From contig NC_087070.1 in the NCBI RefSeq assembly GCF_963678635.1, positions 52,364,750 to 52,428,749 on the forward strand: a stretch of 64,000 nt of DNA. Direction: 5' to 3'. Origin of the DNA: Symsagittifera roscoffensis. Its lineage: Eukaryota; Xenacoelomorpha; Acoela; Convolutidae. The notes below the pieces were generated by a model, which was given only the letters and a program-made list of their open reading frames with translations, was not told the DNA's origin and did not search any database. Each line of letters begins with the position of its first letter. Position 1 is the first letter of the stretch. Position numbers and translations under genes: made by a program. Below are positions 1 through 12,680 of this stretch, piece by piece.

Positions 1-644
1 GGAAAAATGCGTTCGAAAACTGTAAAAATTTTTCAATGCAAAATTTTGGAGGTTTCAAAATACTTCAGCTCAAACATCATTTTTTTTGTTGAATACGTCG
101 GAAACTGAACATGAACAACTTCACAAAATAATCCTTTCTAGCAGAACGTCAAGCTAATTATAAAGAACTTTTCTAATGCATACCGAGTAAATGATTAAAC
201 ACAAAATCACCATGTGGTTAGTCATTTTTTTTCAGATGGATTCTCAATCTTGATGTTTTGACGCCAAATCTTTTGCTTCTAAGTCAGTTTAATTTGTCGT
301 CATCGTCTTCAAATTTGAGTTTAAGTTTTTCTCATTCAAATTACTATGCACGCTCGTAGTGCTTAAGTAACTTCAAGTAAACCGGGAAAAGTCAAAATCC
401 ACCGTTATGCTAATCTCGCGCTTGTTAAGCTTATTCCGAGTCTCACTACTTCCACATTCGTTCGACCCCAATTGGTTGATGGTCAAACATACCGTCGAGT
501 AGCGGACCTGGAGCCAATCTTAAGCCAAAAAAACTGAGATGGCAATCAATCCGCCAAAACTTTAATTAGCCAAAATTGAGAAAGTTTAGATCAAAACGAA
601 ATATCAAATCAGACAATTATCACGCTCAAATACTCTAAACTTCT

Positions 645-938
645 TGTGGTACAGCACATACTGCATGTGCAGTAATTATATGTTAGCCTTGCTGTACACT
701 AACCTTGAGTTTCATATTGCTATCTGTAATCATATTATTGTTATTATATCAAGGTCGTTCAGTGTTGATGACGGAGGCGATTCAGATGAGAGGCAGATCT
801 CCGTACGGCAGATACGGAATTCGGTCTGACCTAAAAGTTTGAGAGAAAACCAAAAGAAACCGTTTCAAAGTCTGAATTAACATCTTGAAACAGACATTGT
901 TTTCACTGTAGTATTATAGCATACTATCCCTTACCACA
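645..938 (+). repeat. LTR of element A (294 bp)
   Basis: It starts TGTGGTACAGCACATACTGC and ends ACCACA directly before the primer site. It differs from the 5' LTR of B at only about two positions. Confidence 0.92.
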
Positions 939-2030
939 TGGCGCAGCCAGCAGGATTCATGGCACAGGACAATCGAACGGACTTGGGCATTCCTGTTTTC
1001 TGGACATCAGCAAATTCGATTCCTCCGTGGATTTTCAAAACTTGGTGTGACCAATTTATGTTAGTGGTGACGGTAAAAGAAAAAGTGAATCCTGAGATAT
1101 TCTTAAAAGAACCAAAAGCAGTTATTGAAGAACCACTCCCTCGTCCAGAAATTCCACGAACAATTGAAGATGGACAGGCAGTAACAGGGAACAAATGAAG
1201 ATAGACAGACTACTAAGGGATAAAATTATTCTCGAAAATGAAGAAAGAAGGGAACTCGGGCCCAAAGTAGGTCACAATGTATTTTATAACGAAGTACAGA
1301 AGCGACTCACCTCTCAATTTTTTCTGGCGCTGGGAACTGACTGAGGGTAAAAAAAAATTTGTTCAAAAAAAACCCGCAAAACGAAATATCAAAACTTGAG
1401 TTCAGGGAGATGGTGAGACTGGAAAAATAACGTTCGAAAAAACAAAAAACATCACGTATGAGCGATATAGGTTATTCACAAGAGCACAAGAGAATATGGA
1501 AACGTTGGAATCATTTCATGCAGCACTAACTGGACAGGCAGCCACGGCCGAAAAGGGTGAGCTGGAAGAAGAAATAGTCCGATACTTATTCAGATCAAAA
1601 AGAAAAAAAACTGTTTTACAGGACACTCTAACGTTTGAAACGTTCACGCCAGACGAGGTACTCAAACGAGCCATTAAGTTTGAGCAGAGTAAAAAGCGTT
1701 CCAAAAATCAGTATTGGTAAACACAAACGTTGGTCAATTTCCCGGGCCGCAGATTAAAATAAAGCAAGAACCCATAAATTCAGTTAGGAACAAGGGTCAA
1801 AACTACAAAAGACCGAATAAAGACCAATTCAGGAAGAAAATTAATGAGCAAAGGAATACAAAATTTTGACCAGAGCAATAAAAATGCACTAGGTGTGGAC
1901 AAGCATTCGGCGAGGGACGTTTACAAAACTGTATGGCAATGGGAAAGACATGCAAAAACTGTATTAAACTAAACCATTTTGCTAAAATGTGCCGTTCGCA
2001 ACCAGCAACGAGGATACAGAAGAAAAATCA
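938..2030 (+). pseudogene. gag remnant, element A
   Basis: It starts at the ATG that straddles the LTR/primer-site junction (MAQPAGFMAQDN) and reads 86 codons to a TGA. Further blocks lie at 1200-1345 and 1496-1720, with a CCHC-like knuckle (CKNC-x4-H-x4-C) around 1951-1992. Several stops and frame changes separate the blocks, so no full Gag can be made. Confidence 0.85.
939..955 (+). promoter_or_regulatory. tRNA primer binding site, element A
   Basis: TGGCGCAGCCAGCAGGA directly follows the terminal CA of the LTR. The TGGCGCAG start resembles serine-tRNA primer sites known from some Drosophila Gypsy-type elements. The gag ATG (938-940) overlaps it. Confidence 0.8.
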
Positions 2031-2039
2031 AAATCAGGG

Positions 2040-4679
2040 GAAGAATGGATTTAATTCAGAGCTTTGATTCATGCGATGCGTTCGAGATTATGGCCATCGA
2101 AACGAAGCCTCGGTATGTTACTCAGGATATATGGAAGATTGATATACGCAGAAATCCACAGACGCATCAAATAAAAGCACTGAAAGCGTTGGTACGAGTA
2201 AACAATCAAATCATAAAAATGACAATAGACACAGGGAGCCCAGTTTCATTCTTGAACTGGACCACAGCCAAAAAACTAATAGATGGATCATCAGAAACAA
2301 AATTTATACCAGCCGATAAGCTGAACCTGTCAGCACAGTTTGTGCACTAAAACAAACATCCAATTTTGATATTGGGAGCAATACAAGCCAATAATCGGTC
2401 ACCAGGTTGGGAAAGCAAAAATGCAACTCCTTTTATCACAGATGGTCGAACAAGGTGTATCCTGGGACTGGACCTACAAAGAAAAAAGGGAATTCATACA
2501 TCTCAACGGCCAGCACAATCAAAAAGATCTAGGTTTGACGTGCTACTGTGCGAGCAGTCAGAAGGTTTGAAACAACAATTTTAACAAAAATTTACTTCCC
2601 TTTTTGATCGACAGGGAGAGTCAAACATCATGTGGTTAGCACAAAATTCAAGTACCCGCTCTGTCCAATACAAGAAAAAGGTAGGAGAATACCTATTCAT
2701 ATTCAGGACAAGGTCCATGCAGAGATATCGAAATTTTTATCGGAAGGTCATATAACGAAACTAGACAAATGTACAAGCGACTGTTTTATTGCTTGAATAG
2801 TAACCACAGTGAAAAAAGACGACTCCATCAGATTGGCATTAGACGCAAAGCCTATTAATAAACAACTTTAGAAAAACAAATACCCAATGCCAAATGTGGA
2901 TGAATTATTGGATGGGGTGAGTCAAATTTTCACTGCAAAAAAAACTGGGACATTGTATTTTACAATACATGACCTGAAATGTGCATATAGTCAAATCAAA
3001 TTTACTGCAGAAACAACAAAGCAGTGCAATTTCAACAATATGGGTGGCCAAGCTACAGGAACATACAGGTTCCTTACAAGTTTCTATGGGTTAGCAGTCA
3101 TGCCTGCTGAGTTTCAAAAGGCAATGGACCGGACCTTAAATCATGCTAAATACACATCTTGCTTTCTCAACGATATTTTGTTTGTTTCTAAAGGAGACGA
3201 AAAAGAACATGAAAAATTGGTACTCGAAGTATTAAAAAAACTAGATGATGAAAATCTAGCGTTAAAGCTCTCAAACAGAAGTTAATTGGTTAAGACATAA
3301 ACTTACACCAAGTGGAATAATCCCCAAAATTACAAAAACGGAGGCAATACTTAATCTTCAACGCCCAAAATTGCTTAAACAACTGCGATAATTTTTGGGT
3401 AGTATCAATCACCTCTCTAAATTTATTCCCAACGCAGCAAGTTTAACCGATAAACTTAGACCACTGTTAAGGGAGGAAAATGAGAAAAAGAAGATGAAAA
3501 ATATACAATTGCCGGTGAAAAATTTCAAGTGGGTTGACGAACACTCCCTTATTTTGGACGAAATTAAAAAAAGCAGTAGCACGGATCGCACAAATTAACT
3601 ATTTTAATCCCATAAAAGATACTCGGGTAAAATGCGACGCAAGGGGTAACGTTGGAACAGCGAATAGCCAGTGATAAGTGGGTATCCATAGCGTTCGCTT
3701 CGCGTTATTTGAAGACCCAAGAAAAAAACTACTCGACCAATGAACTGGAACTGCTTGCAGTAGTGTGGTCGGTAGATTGATTTCAACACTATTTTTTAGG
3801 GAAAAAATTTGTAATAGCCACAGATCATAAAGCTCCTACATCAGCATTGGGGGAAAACAGATCAAATAAAATATACCAATCTCGACTCATTAAGTGGATG
3901 GACCGATTGTTATCTTACCAATTTAAGGTCGTGCATATACCGGGTAGAGATATGGGAATACTAGATTATTTGTCAAGAGAACCAAATGGGGAACCGTGAG
4001 ACAAAAATGGATGAGAAAATTGTGGTAGCGTCGATTGAAGAATTCCATCGAGCACTCAAGTGTCTGAAAAGTCGGCTAAGTAATGAAACACAGCCTGACC
4101 GAAATAAAGAAATTCTAGAACGTTCTGGAAAAAGATACAATCTAGATAGAACAAAAGACACGTCATCCCACGGTTGTTATAGCAACCAATCTGTTCAAAA
4201 ACGAACAAAAGTCGACCGGAACGAAAACGGTCAAAACTCACGTCTCTCAAACTGTATACAGAACAGTTCAAGCAAAATATCTCAGTGTAAACAGTCGCTC
4301 GATTTCACAATAAATAAGTTCAATTACCCGGAAGAAAAACGGATGGAGAGAAAAACCGGAAAAAAATCCGAAAAAGGACAGTGAAAATAATACAGCGGAA
4401 AAACAACGCGGGAAGACAAGACCAGATGTTGGTACAAGTAACGGAAACCACTTTCCAGAGAACGAGGACGGTTCACAGAGGAACATCGGGGGCAAATGTG
4501 TCGGACAGCTCGGACTCAGATGTACCGCAGGTCGAATGGCGGAAAATGGATTCTTACAACAAGAAAAATCCTGAAACTGGACAATCTATGTCAACACCAA
4601 CACGAAGAGAACCACTCAAGCTCGTGCCATTTTGGGATCTAGTTGGATCGCAGCGCAATGACAATTCAACCCCAGGAAC
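2040..4679 (+). pseudogene. pol remnant (protease, RT, RNase H), element A
   Basis: The blocks in order are the protease active site IDTGSPVSF near 2225; RT fingers/palm from about 2600 to 3290, with stops near 2795 and 2870; the RT catalytic box as FLND instead of FLDD near 3167; RNase H blocks ([14 protein letters not shown] near 3727, TDHKA near 3823); and the YLSREP end near 3968. A spacer follows until the duplication joint. It is multiply broken and its RT catalytic box is altered. Confidence 0.88.
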
Positions 4680-5274
4680 CAGGAGGTTTCAAAATACTTC
4701 AGCTCAAACATCATTGTTTTTGTTGAATACGTCGGAAACTGAACATGAACAACTTCACAAAATAATCCTTTCTAGCAGAACGTCAAGCTAATTATAAAGA
4801 ACTTTTCTAATGCATACCGAGTAAATGATTAAACACAAAATCACCATGTGGTTAGTCATTTTTTTTCAGATGGATTCTCAATCTTGATGTTTTGACGCCA
4901 AATCTTTTGCTTCTAAGTCAGTTTAATTTGTCGTCATCGTCTTCAAATTTGAGTTTAAGTTTTTCTCATTCAAATTACTATGCACGCTCGTAGTGCTTAA
5001 GTAACTTCAAGTAAACCGGGAAAAGTCAAAATCCACCGTTATGCTAATCTCGCGCTTGTTAAGCTTATTCCGATTCTCACTACTTCCACATTCGTTCGAC
5101 CCCAATTGGTTGATGGTCAAACATACCGTCGAGTAGCGGACCTGGAGCCAATCTTAAGCCAAAAAAAACTGAGATGGCAATCAATCCGCCAAAACTTTAA
5201 TTAGCCAAAATTGAGAAAGTTTAGATCAAAACGAAATATCAAATCAGACAATTATCACGCTCAAATACTCTAAA

Positions 5275-5279
5275 CTTCT
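5275..5279. repeat. Target site duplication CTTCT (left)
   Basis: The same five bases follow the 3' LTR at 12250-12254. They also occur at 640-644 beside LTR A, because the flank was duplicated with the element. Confidence 0.88.
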
Positions 5280-5573
5280 TGTGATACAGCACATACTGCA
5301 TGTGCAGTAATTATATGTTAGCCTTGCTGTACACTAACCTTGAGTTTCATATTGCTATCTGTAATCATATTATTGTTATTATATCAAGGTCGTTCAGTGT
5401 TGATGACGGAGGCGATTCAGATGAGAGGCAGATCTCCGTACGGCAGATACGGAATTCGGTCTGACCTAAAAGCTTGAGAGAAAACCAAAAGAAACCGTTT
5501 CAAAGTCTGAATTAACATCTTGAAACAGACATTGTTTTCACTGTAGTATTATAGCATACTATCCCTTACCACA
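5280..5573 (+). repeat. 5' LTR of element B (294 bp)
   Basis: It starts TGTGATAC and ends CCACA. It is preceded by the CTTCT target duplication. Confidence 0.93.
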
Positions 5574-6665
5574 TGGCGCAGCCAGCAGGATTCATGGCAC
5601 AGGACAATCGAACGGACTTGGGCATTCCTGTTTTCTGGACATCAGCAAATTCGATTCCTCCGTGGATTTTCAAAACTTGGTGTGACCAATTTATGTTAGT
5701 GGTGACGGTAAAAGAAAAAGTGAATCCTGAGATATTCTTAAAAGAACCAAAAGCAGTTATTGAAGAACCACTCCCTCGTCCAGAAATTCCACGAACAATT
5801 GAAGATGGACAGGCAGTAACAGGGAACAAATGAAGATAGACAGACTACTAAGGGATAAAATTATTCTCGAAAATGAAGAAAGAAGGGAACTCGGGCCCAA
5901 AGTAGGTCACAATGTATTTTATAACGAAGTACAGAAGCGACTCACCTCTCAATTTTTTCTGGCGCTGGGAACTGACTGAGGGTAAAAAAAATTTTGTTCA
6001 AAAAAAACCCGCAAAACGAAATATCAAAACTTGAGTTCAGGGAGATGGTGAGACTGGAAAAATAACGTTCGAAAAAACAAAAAACATCACGTATGAGCGA
6101 TATAGGTTATTCACAAGAGCACAAGAGAATATGGAAACGTTGGAATCATTTCATGCAGCACTAACTGGACAGGCAGCCACGGCCGAAATGGGTGAGCTGG
6201 AAGAAGAATTAGTCCGATACTTATTCAGATCAAAAAGAAAAAAAACTGTTTTACAGGACACTCTAACGTTTGAAACGTTCACGCCAGACGAGGTACTCAA
6301 ACGAGCCATTAAGTTTGAGCAGAGTAAAAAGCGTTCCAAAAATCAGTATTAGTAAACACAAACGTTGGTCAATTTCCCGGGCCGCAGATTAAAATAAAGC
6401 AAGAACCCATAAATTCAGTTAGGAACAAGGGTCAAAACTACAAAAGACCGAATAAAGACCAATTCAGGAAGAAAATTAATGAGCAAAGGAATACAAAATT
6501 TTGACCAGAGCAATAAAAATGCACTAGGTGTGGACAAGCATTCGGCGAGGGACGTTTACAAAACTGTATGGCAATGGGAAAGACATGCAAAAACTGTATT
6601 AAACTAAACCATTTTGCTAAAATGTGCCGTTCGCAACCAGCAACGAGGATACAGAAGAAAAATCA
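5573..6665 (+). pseudogene. gag remnant, element B
   Basis: It has the same organisation and the same main lesions as 938-2030, with a few private substitutions (for example Met for Lys near 6188). The shared lesions show that they predate the duplication. Confidence 0.85.
5574..5590 (+). promoter_or_regulatory. tRNA primer binding site, element B
   Basis: It is the same sequence and placement as in element A, immediately after the 5' LTR, with the gag ATG at 5573 overlapping the junction. Confidence 0.8.
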
Positions 6666-6674
6666 AAATCAGGG

Positions 6675-9600
6675 GAAGAATGGATTTAATTCAGAGCTTT
6701 GATTCATGCGATGCGTTCGAGATTATGGCCATCGAAACGAAGCCTCGGTATGTTACTCAGGATATATGGAAGATTGATATACGCAGAAATCCACAGACGC
6801 ATCAAATAAAAGCACTGAAAGCGTTGGTACGAGTAAACAATCAAATCATAAAAATGACAATAGACACAGGGAGCCCAGTTTCATTCTTGAACTGGACCAC
6901 AGCCAAAAAACTAATAGATGGATCATCAGAAACAAAATTTATACCAGCCGATAAGCTGAACCTGTCAGCACAGTTTGTGCACTAAAACAAACATCCAATT
7001 TTGATATTGGGAGCAATACAAGCCAATAATCGGTCACCAGGTTGGGAAAGCAAAAATGCAACTCCTCTTATCCCAGATCGTCGAACAAGGTGTATCCTGG
7101 GACTGGACCTACAAAGAAAAAAGGGAATTCATACATCTCAACGGCCAGCACAATCAAAAAGATCTAGGTTTGACGTGCTACTGTGCGAGCAGTCAGAAGG
7201 TTTGAAACAACAATTTTAACAAAAATTTACTTCCCTTTTTGATCGACAGGGAGAGTCAAACATCATGTGGTTAGCACAAAATTCAAGTACCCGCTCTGTC
7301 CAATACAAGAAAAAGGTAGGAGAATACCTATTCATATTCAGGACAAGGTCCATGCAGAGTTATCGAAATTTTTATCGGAAGGTCATATAACGAAACTAGA
7401 CAAATGTACAAGCGACTGTTTTATTGCTTGAATAATAACCACAGTGAAAAAAGACGACTCCATCAGATTGGCATTAGACGCAAAGCCTATTAATAAACAA
7501 CTTTAGAAAAACAAATACCCAATGCCAAATGTGGATGAATTATTGGATGGGGTGAGTCAAATTTTCACTGCAAAAAAAACTGGGACATTGTATTTTACAA
7601 TACATGACCTGAAATGTGCATATAGTCAAATCAAATTTACTGCAGAAACAACGAAGCAGTGCAATTTCAACAATATGGGTGGCCAAGCTACAGGAACATA
7701 CAGGTTCCTTACAAGTTTCTATGGGTTAGCAGACATGCCTGCCGAGTTTCAAAAGGCAATGGACCGGAACTTAAATCATGCTAAATACACATCTTGCTTT
7801 CTCAACGATATTTTGTTTGTTTCTAAAGGAGACGAAAAAGAACATGAAAAATTGGTACTCGAAGTATTAAAAAAACTAGATGATGAAAATCTAGCGTTAA
7901 AGCTCTCAAACAGAAGTTAATTGGTTAAGACATAAACTTACACCAAGTGGAATAATCCCCAAAATTACAAAAACGGAGGCAATACTTAATCTTCAACGCC
8001 CAAAATTGCTTAAACAACTGCGATAATTTATGGGTAGTATCAATCACCTCTCTAAATTTATTCCCAACGCAGCAAGTTTAACCGATAAACTTAGACCACT
8101 GTTAAGGGAGGAAAATGAGAAAAAGAAGATGAAAAATATACAATTGCCGGTGAAAAATTTCAAGTGGGGTGACGAACACTCCCTTATTTTGGACGAAATT
8201 AAAAAAGCAGTAGCACGGATCGCACAAATTAACTATTTTAATCCCATAAAAGATACTCGGGTAAAATGCGACGCAAGGGGTAACGTTGGAACAGCGAATA
8301 GCCAGTGATAAATAGGTATCCATAGCGTTCGCTTCACGTTATTTGAAGACCCAAGAAAAAAACTACTCGACCAATGAACTGGAACTGCTTGCAGTAGTGT
8401 GGTCGGTAGATTGATTTCAACACTATTTTTTAGGGAAAAAATTTGTAATAGCCACAGATCATAAAGCTCTTACATCAGCATTGGGGGAAAACAGATCAAA
8501 TAAAATATACCAATCTCGACTCATTAAGTGGATGGACCGATTGTTATCTTACCAATTTAAGGTCGTGCATATACCGGGTAGAGATATGGGAATACTAGAT
8601 TATTTGTCAAGAGAACCAAATGGGGAACCGTGAGACAAAAATTGATGAGAAAATTGTGGTTGTTTCGATTGAAGAATTCCATCGAGCACTCAAGTGTCTG
8701 AAAAGTCGGCTAAGTAATGAAACACAGCCTGACCGAAATAAAGAAATTCTAGAACGTTCTGGAAAAAGATACAATCTAGATAGAACAAAAGACACGTCAT
8801 CCCACGGTTGTTATAGCAACCAATCTGTTCAAAAACGAACAAAAGTCGACCGGAACGAAAACGGTCAAAACTCACGTCTCTCAAACTGTATACAGAACAG
8901 TTCAAGCAAAATATCTCAATGTAAACAGTCGCTCGATTTCACAATAAATAAGTTCAATTACCCGGAAGAAAAACGGATGGAGAGAAAAACCGGAAAAAAA
9001 TCCGAAAAAGGACAGTGAAATTAATACAGCGGAAAAACAACGCGGGAAGACAAGACCAGATGTTGGTACAAGTAACGGAAACCACTTTCCAGAGAACGAG
9101 GACGGTTCACAGAGGAACATCGGGGGCAAATGTGTCGGACAGCTCGGACTCAGATGTACCGCAGGTCGAATGGCGGAAAATGGATTCTTACAACAAGAAA
9201 AATCCTGAAACTGGACAATCTATGTCAACACCAACACGAAGAGAACCACTCAAGCTCGTGCCATTTTGGGATCTTGTTGGATCGCAGCGCAATGACAATT
9301 CAACCCCAGGAACAATGTTAGAACTGGAAGCACCCACGGAAATGATCAGCCCAAACAAGAACACAGAGGATGTAAAGGGTTTGAATACAGTGATAGAGGT
9401 GGATTTGACAGCAGACTGCCCATCAGACAGCTCTTAAGTCAGTTTAGTAGCAGGAAGAAGAATCGAACGCAGGATGAAACAGGAGGAGTTTTGCGTGGCC
9501 GAGAAAAACAAAGAGAACAATGTACTTAAACTGTCGAAGTTATTCGATTGAAGTCTACTAGCGGAACTAACCACCGAGGACACATGGATGGACAGACTTC

Positions 9601-11530
9601 GACTTGTCATTGAAAACAACGACCGCCACAGCTTTGAATTAATGGGACTTTATACGAACTCGCTTTGGCACCAAATGTCGAAGGTGGATGTTTGTATCCT
9701 CGTGGACGGTCGGCTAGCTGCACCTGGGCAGCTGCGGCTCGCAGTTCTAAAACGGATTCATCGTGGCCACCCAGGGCAGCAAGCGATGCTAAACGTATCG
9801 AAGTATCTCTGGTGGCCACACATACACAAGGACATTGTGAACATGGCCGAAGAATGCAGTAGTTGCACTCGCTATGGTAAGAATGGTAAATTTATGGTAA
9901 CCCAAGAATGACTCAAAAAAACCACTCCCACTGCTATTGCAGCCGGGTCAAGAATTACAACTCGACTATCCGGGACCTTTAGAAGATCACAAGGGGAAGA
10001 AAGTAAACTTTCATGTAGCTATAGATAAAAACTCAAAATTTCCGTCGGTAAAAATTACTAAGTCAACTGGTGGTAAATCATCGGTGAAATTTCTACGTAC
10101 TTACATCGATACTCACGGAATTCCGGAGTAAAAAAAACCCGATCAATTCTCTGGCTTTAAGGGAAAAACAATGCAAAAATTTTGTTCAGCTCATAGTTTT
10201 GAACAAAAGTTGCGTCCAGTGGGGACCACAGGGGGTGTGGATTAGTTGAACGAACCATACAAACTATCAAAATGAGATTGGGAGTTATGTTGTTAGATGA
10301 AAAGGTTACATCAATAAAACTTTCCCTTAGCACGAGAATTTGCGATCTTAGATGGATAAAAAAAAGACGATTCAACGCTCTCCGTTTGAAGCCCATTTTG
10401 AACGCCTTCTAGAATGTGAATCGTTTAGATGAAGAACACCTGGAGCGCTCAGCCTTCACTGAATCACAGCAAAAGAAACGTATTGATCAGTCAATGCCAG
10501 GTGGAACGCCACAAGACTTGCGCGAACGATCTGAGACGAATTGTCGATGAAACTAGCACAATTGATACTGAGTTGCGAAAGAACTCTTATACTCATGGGA
10601 AATTGGGTTTATTGAGGATAAACCACTTGAACAAACACAACAGCGACCTCCTAATCTGCTTAGCAAAGACAAAAATAGGAAAAGCGGAAAAACTCTCATG
10701 AATCCGTTGAAGGGTAAAGTGCAATCAGAAACTCCGCATACGATAAAAACGGCTGCATGCGCAGTGTATCGGAAAAATGACATCGCCGAATCGAAAAATC
10801 AGAAGAAAGACCAATTAAGTAGCCCACACGGAGAAGAACCACCCGCCCCCAACAAAAACCTATAGAAGAAGGAAAGTAGAATGAAACTAGAGGAGAGTGA
10901 GTCAGAAGAAGATTTGCCACAACTTCAACAGAACTTGGAAACGAGAAAGGCAACAGCGCTATATCAAGATAGCCGATAGAACGCGACCTAAAAGGATATG
11001 GATGTAAACGGGGGTTTGAACTTAGCCGTTAAACGAATAAAACCGAAAAACTCAGGACCACTTTCGGACAGAGTAAAAATTTTTCTTGACACTAAGGAAG
11101 GAAAGCAAAACGAGAAAAAACCAACGAGTCAAGATGCCAGAAAACAAAAAGCTGCTGCAGTAGTAAACGTCGAAAAACTAACCAAGAAACAAGACGACAA
11201 AGTGCTTTCACAATCGTCGAAAGCTAACCCGACCACCTCCACAAGGCCACAAAAAGATCCAGCAAACAGCAACAAAGAGATCGAGAGACACAGATCTGCA
11301 GAGAAAATTTTGGAAACATTTCAAAGCCGCGACTTAACCACAAATGATTGGAACAAGTTGGCGGATCAGGTACTAACAAGAAGTGTAAAGAATTCTGCAG
11401 AAGAGATTCAAAAAATCTATGGATGGAGCGAGCGATGAGGTGCATAGCAATCCTCCTGCCGGGTTCTCCGACGAGTCAGGAGATAGCGACATGTCAGTAA
11501 GGCGTAGCGCACGACAGAAAAAAAAGTAAG
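6675..11530 (+). pseudogene. pol remnant (protease to integrase and tail), element B
   Basis: Protease (DTGS near 6866), RT (FLND near 7802), RNase H (near 8360-8610), a spacer and an H2C2 finger (about 9745-9880, ending CSSC) are followed by the integrase core (QLDYPGPL near 9960; later Asp and Glu blocks in broken frames to about 10300). A long tail follows. It holds an RKNDIA block near 10770 and a conserved W-x4-ADQVLTR block near 11350, and ends with an RRSARQ basic motif near 11500. Many stops and frameshifts are present. Confidence 0.87.
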
Positions 11531-11944
11531 GCGCATAATCGGTAAGGCGCCTATGGAAATCCAGTAAAGCATTCAATTAAACTCATAAGTTCGCAACAAG
11601 ACATCACGGACTTGAACAAGGCAGCTCTCGAAGCGGACCGAATGAAATTAGCAATATTTCGAGCAGACTCAAATAATCCAATAGAATCAGATTTTGGCTT
11701 ATAGGAAAAACATTTATTTAGAAGGAAGTTCGGGAGTGAGGCCTTAAATATCTTAAGAACATGGAACGCATCGTGGCGTGTACCATTGCGCTTTGAGGAA
11801 GATACTGGAAACCAAGAAACTGATAAAGCAAGAGAAATAGAATATCGGAGAAAAAGGATTCAAGACAAAAAACGTAGTAAACTGAGTACTAACTTTCCTA
11901 TTTGTTTAATAAAATTTATAAGCTGTTATATAAAATTTATTTGT

Positions 11945-11955
11945 CGTCGGGGGAG
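11945..11955 (+). promoter_or_regulatory. Polypurine tract of element B
   Basis: A G-rich run (CGGGGGAG) abuts the 3' LTR, where plus-strand priming takes place. Confidence 0.7.
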
Positions 11956-12249
11956 TAAGGTACAGCACATACTGCATGTGCAGTAATTATATGGTAATCT
12001 TGCTGTACACTAACCTTGAGTTTCATATTGCTATCTGTAATCATATTATTGTTATTATATCAAGGTCGTTCAGTGTTGATCACCGAGGCGATTCAGATGA
12101 GAGGCAGATCTCCGTACGGCAGATACAGAATTCGGTCTGACCTAAAAGCTTGAGAGAAAACCACAAGAAACCGTTTCAAAGTCTGAATTAACATCTTGAA
12201 ACAGACATTGTTTTCACTCTAGTATTATAGCATACTATCCCTTAACACA
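11956..12249 (+). repeat. 3' LTR of element B (294 bp)
   Basis: It aligns end to end with the 5' LTR. The terminal TG has mutated (TAAGGTAC). It follows a G-rich polypurine tract and is followed by CTTCT. Confidence 0.93.
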
Positions 12250-12254
12250 CTTCT
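12250..12254. repeat. Target site duplication CTTCT (right)
   Basis: This is the right-hand partner of 5275-5279. A 5-bp duplication is normal for Ty3/Gypsy integrases. Confidence 0.88.
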
Positions 12255-12510
12255 AAAGCAAATGGGCAGTATCCAAAATTGATCTATTGAGAATACAAGA
12301 GCTTCTTATCAGAAAAAAAATTGTAAGACCAGAGATTTTGCGCTAAATTTTAGTCGTATTGAGTTTTTTTTCTAAATAAATTCAATGGCTGGACAAATTA
12401 TAAAGTAAATTGCACTGCTTGCTCCAGTTTTGTGCAAATTTTGCTTTGACCTTGAACACTGCTTTTTTCTGAAACACCCTACCGTTAAACTTATAAGCTG
12501 TACCAATTAA

Positions 12511-12680
12511 ATCAGGCGCGGATCTGGGAATTTCTCGTGGGGGGGGGCGGATTTTCAAGAAAAAAATGGAAAGTTTTGTCGACCTTTTTTTAGGTCGAAC
12601 AAATTGATTTTCTGAACTTTTTCAAACCTTTTTAAAGAGCCTAATTTGACCAAATTTTTTGCGCTGTTACTGAATTAAAC
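12511..12680 (+). repeat. hAT-like MITE family, left-end fragment
   Basis: It starts CAGGCGCGGATCTGGGAATT with a long G-run, then GACCTTTTTTTAGGTCGAAC, as in the left end at 38274. Confidence 0.62.

Larger units (their letters stand above)
48..4679 (+). repeat. Tandem segmental duplication, copy 1
   Basis: This 4.63-kb segment repeats at 4682-9313 with an offset of 4634-4635 bases and few substitutions. It contains about 600 bp of flanking DNA, one LTR, gag and pol up to the RNase H-integrase spacer. The break at 4679/4682 joins pol in mid-reading-frame to the flanking DNA with two extra bases. Confidence 0.95.
645..4679 (+). mobile_element. Truncated Ty3/Gypsy element A (duplicate 5' part)
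   Basis: It has a 5' LTR, PBS, gag and pol through RNase H and spacer, then stops at the duplication joint. It has no integrase and no 3' LTR. It is almost identical to 5280-9313 and arose by the tandem duplication, not by its own insertion. Confidence 0.9.
4682..9313 (+). repeat. Tandem segmental duplication, copy 2
   Basis: This is the second copy of the 4.63-kb unit. It continues uninterrupted into the rest of the retrotransposon (integrase, 3' LTR). It is therefore the copy attached to the complete element, and copy 1 is the added one in structural terms. Confidence 0.95.
5280..12249 (+). mobile_element. Ty3/Gypsy LTR retrotransposon, element B, 6.97 kb
   Basis: The order is 5' LTR, tRNA primer site, gag, protease, RT, RNase H, H2C2 finger, integrase, long tail, polypurine tract, 3' LTR. 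The protease-RT-RNase H-integrase order defines Ty3/Gypsy. It is flanked by CTTCT at 5275-5279 and 12250-12254. The two LTRs differ at roughly a dozen of 294 positions by eye, and the coding region is broken many times, so it is an old, dead insertion. Confidence 0.93.

Noticed and set aside
931..1194. Antisense frame over the gag start, repeated at 5566-5829
   Set aside because: It is the mirror of the real gag segment, duplicated only because the DNA is duplicated.
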